From the NCBI RefSeq assembly GCF_012489685.1, contig NC_080043.1, forward strand, positions 12,146,223 to 12,210,222: a stretch of DNA of 64,000 nucleotides, read 5' to 3'. The translations under genes and the position numbers were made by a program. The DNA is from Lotus japonicus (taxonomy: Eukaryota > Streptophyta > Magnoliopsida > Fabales > Fabaceae). Under the pieces are notes generated by a model. The model worked only from the letters and a program-made list of their open reading frames with translations. It ran no database searches and was not told where the DNA came from. Shown here piece after piece: positions 44,661 to 58,454 of this stretch (positions are counted from its first letter, which is position 1; each line of letters begins with the position of its first letter).

Positions 44661-47257
44661 TAGACATCGTTGGAGGTAATATATGATTGTCGTGATAAGA
44701 AGAGATAAATATAGTTTATATGAGCGATCGTTACTATAGGTTTTTATATAAAGATGATTTAGGACTCTATGTACTCATCTAATTTTTTGGTGTACTATTT
44801 GGTGGTTTCTAAGGTGAAAGAGCACGATATGTCTTTCACCCATGAAAGAGGAAATTGACCTAATATAGCAGGTCACCTCAACCTGCTAACTCTCTTATCA
44901 CTAGTTTTCACAGTAATCAATAAACACATAACCATAAAATTTACTCCATTCTCGTAGACAATAATTAAACTTTTGAATTCAGAGATAAGGTGAGCAACCA
45001 CTATGCAATATCTCATGCTTCATGTACTTCTATATTTTAACTTTTCATGATATCATAACTTCAAGTGTTAGATACTAGCATGCATGTTTCGAAATCAACA
45101 AAATATCATGTCTTAGTATAATTGATTTTGATATGGAACTAAGAATTTAAAAGCTACATTATGTTGAAAGTTTAGAAAAGTTATCAATAATACTTGCTTC
45201 GTACTCCAATTTTATTCATAACAAGAGTAAAATTAAAAGTGAAGAGATACATGAATGATATGATAAATGATGTTATAAAAAATGCAGATATAAAAAGAAA
45301 TAGTAAGTAGAAATGAAATGCATATAAGACAAAGTTGGTTCGAATGAACTATTATCACAAAACTTAGTCACCTTTTAAAAGTGTCAAATCTTTCACGTAC
45401 TTATAAAATTTTATGATTAAAATTCGATCATTTTCACTTTATTTTCTCTAATTTAATGTTACATTTTAGAAAAGTTTGTCCTATATAATATGTATATAAT
45501 TATCTTTAAAATTTGAATTCCACCTTATAAATAGACACCTTTAACTTCTTTTGTTTGAGAATTTGTATAAATAAAGCTGTATAATATAACTGATTCTTCA
45601 ATTGAAATAATGGTAAATCTTTTCTTAAATTTGTGATTAATTAATTAGATCCTAACTCTAAATGTATAAATACATAGAGTTTACCTGCAAAATTATAATA
45701 TTTTTATTGTAAATTAGATTATATGTCATTTTCTAATGCCTCTGCAGTCAGGCTTTATATATCCAATTCCATACAAGATAATTTGAATGAGGCAATGTCT
45801 TTGTCAGTATTATTATACAAATTATTTGGGGGTGCTCAGTTGGTCATTACTCATTCATCTTATTTGGACGTGCTCAATGGTAGTTTCATTGGAACTGTGT
45901 TATAATAAAGAAACATTTGGTGGCTGCGCAGCATAGTTAAAGAAATGTTTCCTCTTAGATTATTGGAAACAGACAATGTCATGGTCAGTATTATTTATGA
46001 GAATTCTTAAGACTTTTGATCTGTACTTTGTCGAGTATGGTGGAGGCCGGAGCCCGGAGGGGTCTCATTCCTTTCCTTCGTAACCCATGACGTCAGTCAA
46101 CCAAAAAAAGAACCTGCATAATTGATTGATTTCAGATACAAATTGTTGATTAGCGATGGAATTTAGTGTTGGTCACGATGTTATGCGCAATCATCAAGCG
46201 CGTAAATCAATCGATACATAGTTGTTTTAGTTTAAGTAGAGATTTCAGGTTAGAATTAAAGAGTCGTAATTCCTCTACCCTGATCTTGTCGAACAATGCA
46301 AAAGTAATTCAACGGGAATTGGAGTGCTCAGACCTTCATTGGGGCAATGATAGAGCACACGGCACGAGTCTTGAAGCTAGCCTCAACATGAGTCAGACTA
46401 CGGTGAGAACTCACCAAAGAGAAATGACAACCATATATCAAACCCTACGAGCAGGCAAAAATCCATGGGGCAATTGCCCCTATAAAATTTTAATTGTCCT
46501 CTAATGTTTTCTTCATTCTATATGTATACTGACCCTTACTAATTCTTTTATGCATTTTATTACTTTTTGTTTATAAGTATGCATATGTATACTGCTCTCA
46601 CAAAATCAAGTGAGTTGATATAGTAATTCAATACTTTATCCCTTAAATAAATGGTGAAGTTTCAATTTTCACTCGTGAATATGAAACTATACTTTTAGAA
46701 AGTGAAAGAATATGTTAACTTATAAAAAAATATGTTGATGTATATCTTTTAATAAAGTGTATTGGTAGCACTCCCCAAACAAGTTTTGTTGGTATTGAAA
46801 TGAAGCTAAACTATGGGCCTAAAAAGGCTGTGTGGAATATAGGACCGCAGGAACATCCTTGATGCGTTGAATAATTGTATTGGGGCTTTGTCTATCATTT
46901 CAAAGAAGAGACTAACCTTTCAGGATGGCATTAGACACCATATGGGTCTTTTTCTTTCTTCCATGGCGACCCTTTGTGTTTTTTTCATGCATAAGAGTTC
47001 ATGAATTCTGAGTTCATTAAACAAAACAAAGAAAAAAGAGTTCATGAATTCTGAGTTCATTGATTGAACTTAGAACATATGTTTAAGATACTCGAACCCT
47101 TTTACGCATACCACATTGTTGGTAACCCCATAATTTTATGTAAGTTTTTTTTTTTGAATTATAATATAAGTTTGATTTTTTTATTTTATTTTAACTGATG
47201 TATCTCTATGATCGGTCTCTACAACCGGTAGTCGTGAGACCAATCTCTAACCTCACA
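44660..47257. other. Intergenic DNA, no gene recognised
   Basis: AT-rich, with short open frames only. The open frame at 46166-46504 has no recognisable domain. A block at 45903-46010 is shared with 34365-34470. Confidence 0.45.
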
Positions 47258-48613
47258 CTCTACTACAAAAAAAACGTTATTTAGTGGGGGTTATTTAGCG
47301 GGGGTTCCCGCAAATGTGGATAATTTTTAATAGTTAAGGGGGGTTTTAATAACCCCCGCAAATGTTTTATTAATTAACCCTCTTACTCTCACTCTCGCAC
47401 TCTCACTCTCAGAACTCTCACTTCTCACTTCTCAGTCTCGTTCGCCATGGAAGCTCACGATTTCAAGCGATTTCCACCGATTTGATCTCGTTTTCCACCT
47501 ATTGATCTCGTTTTCCACCGATTTCCACCGATTGCAACTTGATTTCCTCCGATTTCAACCTCCACAGATTTCAACCACCGCACGCCACCGTAGCAACAGC
47601 CTCCTCCGCCGTCGGTATGACCTCTTTTTCCACCGATTTGATCTCGTTTTTCACCTTTGCTTTTCTTTGCTTCAAAAGCTGACTAACTGTTTCTTCTTCT
47701 TCATTCGCAGTTCTCTCTGCGATTTTCTCATGGATCCATCGCTCAGAGACTCAACAACTTCTACTCCGTCGCATGCTGCATTCTCTGGTACTGATTTTTT
47801 CTTAATTAACCTTTTCAGATTTCTAAATTAGGTTTTCATTAGTTGATTTGGGAAATTGGGTCTGGTTTGGTCTTCAAAATGCTGGTTTGCAAGTCAGATT
47901 AAGTGGGTAGTTGTTACTAGTTTGAGGAGTTTGTTCCTCTTGAGTTTGTTGCCCTAGTGTGTTTGCCAATTGTTATCTGGTTCTTTCTTTTTGCCAAAAC
48001 AGTAAGATGAACAGATTTTTACACTGTGAGAATGTAACATTCTGTTTGATTATCTCCTTTTTATGCTATCAACAGTGTATTTTGTAGCAGATGACCCTAA
48101 CATTCAAACCTGGATGATTTCTATCAATCTTTCAACCAATTAAACATGAACAACATATATATCTGAATAATTAAAATGAGATATGGTATATATCAGCAAA
48201 CCTACATTAACCAAAGTGTATTGAGCCATTATAGGAAGACAATTCTCTTTACCCATCCCATTCTAATGTAGATGATACTTTGAACTTTGAAGGTAACAAT
48301 GTGTCATTTAACAACAATGTATATCTTGGATGAATCAAAATGACAGAAAAGAGCAAATCAATATATATCACTAAACTATAAGCTGATAGTTAATTATTCA
48401 CCTTGATTACCAAAGTAAAGCTCTGTGTTGCTGTTCTGTGCTCAGTTTTCTTTGATTCGTTACTGCATTGCAATGTGTCTTTAATCGTTTTCGTAATTTC
48501 TTGCTTGCTGCGATTTAGATGAAATTGGAATATCAATGTGAATGTATTGATTAAGATTTTGTGTGTGATTTACCGTAATCTGCTTTGTTCTGTTTGGTTT
48601 TGGCCAAGTAGCG

Positions 48614-48852
48614 ATGCAAGCAATTGAGGTGAAGAATCATTCAACGCTGAATGGAAAAGTGATAAGGGTCTTGTGGTCGCGTCGTGATCCTGATATTAGG
48701 AAGAATTGCATTGGGAACGTTTTTGGGAAAATCGTTAGCTTGGCTATTTCAAAGGATGAAAATGGGATGTCAAAGGGCTTTGGCTTTGTGAACTATGAAA
48801 ACCCAGATGATGCTAAAAGGGCCCTGGAAGCGATGAACGGAACACAACTAGG
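48614..48852 (+). pseudogene. Captured poly(A)-binding protein fragment, RRM1 end joined to RRM3
   Basis: The frame reads NHSTLNGKVIRVLWSRRDPD, then IRKNCIGNVFGKIVSLAISK and DENGMSKGFGFVNYENPDDA. The first part (up to RKNCIGN) matches the end of the first RNA-recognition motif of plant cytoplasmic poly(A)-binding protein. The part from FGKIVSLAISK onward matches the third motif, including its RNP1 (KGFGFVNY). The whole second motif is missing at the join near GNVFGKI, so the capture or later decay removed about a hundred codons. A donor-like GTAGTT follows TQLG. It is an exon fragment inside the Pack-CACTA element and not a working gene. Confidence 0.9.
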
Positions 48853-49038
48853 TAGTTTTTTTTTTGCATCCTTTTACTGTGCTGGTTTTCTGCAGGCATA
48901 GTTGGCATTTCTTGATGGTACATGACATGGTTTTGATTTGTCTTAAACAGGTTCGAAGATAACTTGTTTGCCATTCTCTCCTATTTTTAACTAGCCATTA
49001 TGTTTTCAGTTGTCTTGAATGCTATGTTTTAACTTCCA

Positions 49039-49229
49039 GGGATCAAACATTTATGTGAAGAACATTGATGACAATGTAAGTGATGAAGAATTGCGGGACC
49101 ATTTTAGTGCATGTGGCTCTATAACTTATGCAAAAGTTATGAAAGACGAGAAAGGGATAAGCAAAGGGTTTGGTTTTGTCTGTTTCTCTACTCCTGAGGA
49201 GGCAAACAAAGCTGTGAACACTTTTCAAT
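49039..49229 (+). pseudogene. Captured poly(A)-binding protein fragment, RRM4
   Basis: After an acceptor-like AACTTCCAG the frame reads [20 protein letters not shown], then [20 protein letters not shown] and [20 protein letters not shown]. This is the fourth RNA-recognition motif of plant poly(A)-binding protein, with RNP2 (IYVKNI) and RNP1 (KGFGFVCF) intact. It stops after NTFQ at a GTAAGT donor, as expected of a genuine intron boundary. The C-terminal PABC (MLLE) domain is not present downstream. Confidence 0.92.
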
Positions 49230-49738
49230 GTAAGTATGTTCAGTTGTGTTTGGGACATGATATATGCTTCAGTGTAGTACTTTAGCAGTAATACAAAAAC
49301 AGGAATATAATTGCTTGCTATAAGTTCATAAGAAAAAGAATGTAAGACTTCAGTGATATATTTATTGTGTTACTGCAATTTTACAAATTCATTGCATTGA
49401 TCCTTCCCTGTGAATGTTCAACTTGCAGCATGAATCCTGGTTTTTCTCAGATCACTTTTTTGGACGCTTAGAAATTCATTTCAATATCACTTATTTGGCA
49501 CAAAGAAGTGTGACGTATTTGTTAATTTATCACATAAGTTCATTTCAATATCACTTTCTTGTACCCTTAAAAATTCATTTCAATATCATTTATTTGCCAC
49601 AAAGATCATAGCAAGTAAGGTAAAATTGTTTATAATCATCACCAGAAGCACATTTGACCATTTTTTGTGCTTCCTTGGTTCACTAGCTTCTTGTCATCAG
49701 AATGATTTGCTAATGATTATCATTGTTCGTTCTCCTTG

Positions 49739-49759
49739 TGTGTGTGTGTGTGTGTGTGT
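49739..49759. repeat. (TG)n microsatellite
   Basis: About ten GT units within the Pack-CACTA element, between captured segments. Confidence 0.9.
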
Positions 49760-50061
49760 TTATTTTTGTGATCAATGCTAGTCTTGAAATGGCATGTCAA
49801 AGTGGTAATGGATTTTGTGGTTGTCATTGCTGTGGTATTTAGAGGTCATACTTCAAATATGTTTTATACCTCTAACTGTGAGTGAACATTGTCCTTGGCT
49901 GAGATGATTTTACTGGTTGAGTTCATACTTCATATATTTAACTGAGCCTTAAGTGTATATATTTAACTGCCAGGAGATGCTACTATATAATCTCTTGCTA
50001 GGTGATATTATCCTCTTTGAGCCTTTGTTGAAGTTTCTCAACTGTTTTGCTTCTTTGTCAG

Positions 50062-50160
50062 GGATTGATTTGTACAATGAGTGGACTATTGAGTTGAAGG
50101 GAATGGCTGATCGTATTATCAGTATGCGCCAACAACTTTTTGATGCTTTACGTTCCAGAG
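50062..50160 (+). pseudogene. Captured aspartate aminotransferase exon
   Basis: A 99-base exon-like segment between TTGTCAG and GTCTGC reads [20 protein letters not shown], then [14 protein letters not shown]. This is the conserved stretch of plant aspartate aminotransferases (usually LF.EWT.EL..MADRII.MR..LFDALRARGTPGDW) shortly before the C-terminus. None of the catalytic region with the pyridoxal-phosphate lysine is present. It has the same orientation as the PABP pieces in the element, which would allow a chimeric transcript. Confidence 0.88.
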
Positions 50161-51003
50161 GTCTGCCTCTACTGAATTTCCTTTGCAATTTATTCTGCTT
50201 GTATTTGTCTGTATGGTCCTGTATCACTATTGTTTCACCAATATACCAGACTTTTTGTTTACTCATTCTTTACTTCTGAAAAAATGAAGACTAGTTATGA
50301 TAGTTAGGATGTTTAGGAAGCCTCTTTAAATGATTAATAAGTAAATGCAACAATTAAATGAGGTTAAAAATGTCCCTAGAATAAACTCTAGTAGCCAAGG
50401 GAGGTTTAAGGAGGTTTAAAGCTGTAAATAATCTCTTGCATTTAAGGGAGGTTGAAAACTCCCGTTAAAAAAGCTTGCGGATAAGGGAGGTTTGAAACCC
50501 CCGCTAAAAACCGCCGCTAAATCCATATGCAGGTACCAGGGTTTGCTGAAAAACGCCGCTAATGATTTGTGGGGAGTGTAACTTCGGGATTTTTCAAAAC
50601 CCCCGCTAAGTGACTCGCGGGGGTTGAAAACCCCCGCTAAATGCAAAAAAAAACCCCACTAAATAACGTTTTTTTTGTAGTGCTCTGAGCACTAAGTGGT
50701 AATGAGATGACCAACGAATTTTCTTATTCGCAAGAGTTGGAAATCAAACTCCACAACAACTTGCTTAAGAGACAGAGTGCTAGACCACTATGTCGACCAT
50801 TAGCAAATATAAATATTTGATTACCTCATTTGTTCATGATCTTTTATTATTTAGTTGTTTACATAATTTAATTTAAGAGCTCTTTAATTTTTGCATAACT
50901 TGGCTAATCTGCATTAAGAGAATAATTGTAATTAATTGAGTAATAGGTGAGAATGGTGAAATACGTGAAAATATAAGGTTAAAGATTATAGTAATTGGTT
51001 GAA

Positions 51004-52255
51004 AGGTTAAAAACTATAATCGTCCGTGTACTTTGAGCGAGTTTTGAAAACCGTCTCTCGTCGGAAAATTATCTGAGAACCGTCCTTAGACTTTCAAAAA
51101 CAAAATTGACCCGTCCCTCCGGCAGCATTGCCTCCGGCCAACGCTGACATGTCCTGCCACGTCAATTAATGAGATCTGATGTGGAATTTTTTTTTTGAAT
51201 TTTTTATATTTCGTAATTAATATTACTAATTAATCATTTAATCCTAATATAAACCTAAATCTCTAACCTCTTCTCTAACCCCAAATCCCAAAATCTGACC
51301 CCCTTTTCCCCAATTGATAAGATAGGGTTCTTCTTCCTCTTCTTCTCAGTTCTTCTTCCTCTTCTCCGTTGTTCCTCTTCTTCTCTGTTCTTCCCCTTCT
51401 TCTCCGTTCTTCATTTTCTTTTTATCGAGCAACACAATGAGAAGGCCAGCCTTGTCTTCCACTTCTGCCTCTCGTGCCTCTGGTTCTCATGCCTCTGATT
51501 CTCGTGCTTCTCCTCTGCAATCGTTGCCTCCTGGAGGGATTTGCGAGTGTGGTGAGTTGATTTTGTACTTGACTTCACACACTTCAATTAACCCAGGTCG
51601 CAAATTCTGGAGATGCAGGAATTTCAAGGTAACTCAAACTCCTCTCCACCTTAATCTGTGAATCTCTCCACGTAAATTGATTTGACAGATTTCTTGTGGA
51701 GTTGCAGACAGCCAAAGATTGTGGATTTTTTTTGTGGGATGATAATCTAGACGGGCAAGGGCAATGTGATCAAAGACAACAAGAGGTTGAATTACTGAAA
51801 ACAATGCTTGAATTGGAGGATTTGAAGAGGAAACATGATGAACTGAGCAGGAAATTTGAGGAAAGCAAGAAGAAGAACAACAAACTGCAAAGGAAGCTTG
51901 ACTGTGAAACCATGAAGAATAATGTGGCATTTTTCAGTGTTGGATTTGCTGTGCTGCTGTGGGTGGTGGGAGATTTAGGGTTAGAGAAGAGGTTAGAGAT
52001 TTAGGTTTATATTAGGATTAAATGATTAATTAGTAATATTAATTACGAAATATAAAAAATTAAAAAAAAAAATTCCACGTCAGATCTCATTAATTGACGT
52101 GGCAGGACATGTCAGCGTTGGCCGGAGGCAAGACTGCCGGAGGGACGGGTCAATTTTGTTTTTGAAAGTCTGAGGACGGTTCCCAGATAATTTTCCGGCG
52201 AGGGACGGTTTTCAAAACTCGCTCAAAGTACAGGGACGGTTATAGTTTTTAACCC
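51004..52255 (+). mobile_element. Mutator-like element carrying a GRF zinc-finger gene
   Basis: Inverted arms of about 185 bp start AGGTTAAAAACTATAATCGT and end with the inverse of GGGTTAAAAACTATAACCGT. Matching internal text includes CTTTGAGCGAGTTTTGA, GACCCGTCCCTCCGGCA, GACATGTCCTGCCACGTC and AATTAATGAGATCTGA. The 9-bp target duplication TTGGTTGAA is perfect (50995-51003 and 52256-52264), which identifies the Mutator superfamily. Between the arms is a CT-rich leader and a complete two-exon gene. No MULE transposase is present. Confidence 0.93.
51437..52004 (+). CDS. GRF-type zinc-finger protein with coiled coil and C-terminal membrane segment
   Basis: Two exons, 51437-51628 and 51708-52004, joined by a 79-bp GT-AG intron, encode 162 residues with no stops. 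A Ser/Ala/Arg-rich start (residues 1-30) is followed by a GRF-type zinc finger (about 33-78) with the pattern C-E-C-G ... NPGRKFWRCRN ... DCGFFLWDD. The Cys and Arg/Phe residues of the motif are all present. Residues 90-136 form a charged coiled coil (LLKTMLELEDLKRKHDELSR). Residues 143-157 (VAFFSVGFAVLLWVVG) are a probable membrane anchor. GRF fingers bind single-stranded nucleic acid in other proteins; here the role is unknown. The gene fills the interior of a Mutator-like element, so it may be a captured gene or an element-borne passenger. Confidence 0.85.
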
Positions 52256-52264
52256 TTGGTTGAA

Positions 52265-52482
52265 TAGTGATGAAATAATGATTAAATGAGAATACAGATA
52301 AAAAAAATAGATACATAATTTGAAACACTAAACTGGGAGAGAACTATCACATTACTCCAAGTCTCCAACCAATTGACAAAAAGGTGTAGTTTTTTCTTTG
52401 AGACAAAATGGGCTCTAGACAGAATTTCACATGTGAAGGTAATTGAGTAATAAAAAACATAGAAGTAAAAGTAGAAACACCT
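52265..52482. other. 3' flank of receptor kinase gene A
   Basis: A short AT-rich spacer, presumably holding the 3' untranslated region and polyadenylation site of the minus-strand gene that ends at 52483. No separate feature seen. Confidence 0.4.
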
Positions 52483-56383
<3,901 letters not shown>

Positions 56384-58454
56384 TGTTTTTTGTCAGTTCC
56401 TAGGCACACACTAGTTTTCATTGTATATGTCATGTTTTTGTGTTGATGGTGTAGATATTTGCCACGCTTCAATGAAAGAAACTTGTTTGGAGAGGGTTCT
56501 ACACAAAAAGAAAACAAAGACTAATCTGTAGATTAGAAGTGTGAAGTGTGAACATTGGAATTGTTGGAAGATGTGGTTGGTAGAGATGAGATCAAGCTCC
56601 TATAAAGTCAATGTATATTGGATGAATTAAATTTATATCTATCTACCATTGAATTTTTTGTATTAAAATTATAAAGTACTTTGAATTAAATGAAACCTTG
56701 ATATACCTTAATTCCTTCTTTTCCACACAAGTTCAGTTTAGAGGCAAGTGTACTAAGGTATTTTTGCACAATTAAATGAGTCCTTGATATACCTTAAACC
56801 CTTTCTCTATTCATTTTTTTCAAAGTTTAATTGTTTTGTCCGAATAAAATAGCTACATGGCCAAATATCATTCTAATCGAGAAAAAAAATTCTCAATCAA
56901 GTGAACATCGTGTTGGCCGATCAGTACAACTAAAATAAAGTTTTAACTAATTCACAACTAGTCAGACAAAGGTAGAGTTGACATGATTAGTAATTCAAAG
57001 ACTGTCCAAGCGTAGTCATCATCTCATAAGTTATTCACAATAGCTAAATAACGATTAAACACCTCCATTACGGTCTATGCTGAAGTTTATAAATATAGAT
57101 TTGATCATCGCATAACTTAAACATAACTCATTTTCTCACTATTGCTCTTCTTAGACTTTTTTTTCTCTCTCTCTCTCTCTCACTCTGAACATGAGGCATT
57201 GGAGTGCCTTTTGCAGGTCCTCCTCCATGCTCGGTCGTGGATATTCTTCACACAACCATGCACTGAGTCTCACACCACCACATTCTGGTCAGGGGTATTC
57301 TCTATTCATTAGAAGAACATCTTGAGATGTTTTTGGGAACAAGAAACCAATTCCAATCACTCTGGTTGGAACACAATGTAGATAGAGGTTAACCTCCAAA
57401 GCAACATGCTCTTGGAATACCTCCATCAGAGTGTGAAGAGGGTCCAACTCCCCAAGAACACATTGGAAACCATATTCCAATGCTAGTAAATTTTGTCAAG
57501 AGGATAGAACAATGTATTAATGACTTGGAGAAATTAATTCATGCATCGCAAATGTATTACAAGAGCCATCACATTGACAAGTCTCCTGAGAGATTTGTTT
57601 GTCATGAACAAAACCAAAAAATTAGAAAGCAAGATGAACCTGAATGCAGTTGTGAAAGAACTGCAACTCACTTTAAAGAAGAATCTAGCAAAACTATTTG
57701 TGTATTGGCTAAGATTCAAAATCAATTTTCTACGGAGATCATGTCGACGGTCGATCCATATTTCCAAAGGTCTTAGGACACCAACGCGAATAGATCCTTA
57801 CATTGGAGAGACTGATTCAACATAGCAATTAGACGCCTTCCTCACATTCATTCTTTCATGGGAGCCTCAGATGTTCTGGGACATTTCCCTTAACTAATAA
57901 GGAAAGAACCTTTGAACTGACATTAGTCTCTTCCTCCTAATTCCATTAGAGAATGTGATGAAAAATGAACCGTTGCGGGAATTTTTCACCAAATTTTACA
58001 ACGAAGCCACTTTTGTTCCAAATTTAGACTCAAAAGACAAGCTCCATTTGCTATGCGAGGCAATCAAAGTACAAACTCATTTCCGCTGATCTTAGCAAAG
58101 TCATCACGACAGACAGGATCTTCAGTTTGACTGAAGAAACCATAATAAGAAGAGATTTGGGAGGTGTTAAAAATAAACATTTTATAGTGGTAAAAGAATA
58201 AAATTAAAGGATTTTGAGTAGTTTTTCTTAATTTCTTGTTTTGGCTTATTAACAACTACCATGCATATTTGAAGTATCCACAAGCTCAAAATGACTTTAT
58301 CAATGAATTAGTTTACATAAAAAAATGTATATTCCACTCTTTTTTTTGGTACATCGGAAAATTATATTCCACTCTATATAGCTAATGTGAATATCTAAAT
58401 AATACATATTTAAACTCTAATTCAAATTAAATGATTTAGAGATACAAGAATTTC
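56384..58454. other. Spacer between the two receptor kinase genes
   Basis: The first few hundred bases should hold the promoter of gene A. At about 57180-57830 there is a less AT-rich block with a 98-residue plus-strand open frame (57480-57776, MLVNFVKRIEQCINDLEKLI...). I do not recognise it and it has no splice partners or domain; it could be a decayed gene or repeat. Otherwise nothing is seen. Confidence 0.4.

Larger units (their letters stand above)
47261..50682 (+). mobile_element. Pack-CACTA element carrying PABP and aspartate aminotransferase pieces
   Basis: The ends are TACTACAAAAAAAACGTTAT (first base changed from C) and the inverse of CACTACAAAAAAAACGTTAT, with matching continuation TTAGTGGGG. 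The 3-bp duplication is CTC (47258-47260 and 50683-50685). Subterminal GCGGGGGTT/AACCCCCGC units occur at 47283-47360 and 50400-50645. No transposase is encoded. The interior contains exons of a poly(A)-binding protein (48600-48852 and 49039-49229) and of an aspartate aminotransferase (50062-50160) in the same plus orientation, with introns and splice sites retained, so capture was from genomic DNA rather than cDNA. Confidence 0.92.

Noticed and set aside
45723..45905. 60-residue open frame upstream of the shared block at 45903
   Set aside because: Short, with no domain, and next to a repeated non-coding block.
46166..46504. 112-residue plus-strand open frame
   Set aside because: No recognisable motif, no splice signals and no neighbouring exon. 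I could not support it as a gene.
57480..57776. 98-residue plus-strand open frame between the receptor kinases
   Set aside because: Unknown sequence with competing frames on both strands and no domain. Mentioned only as part of the spacer.
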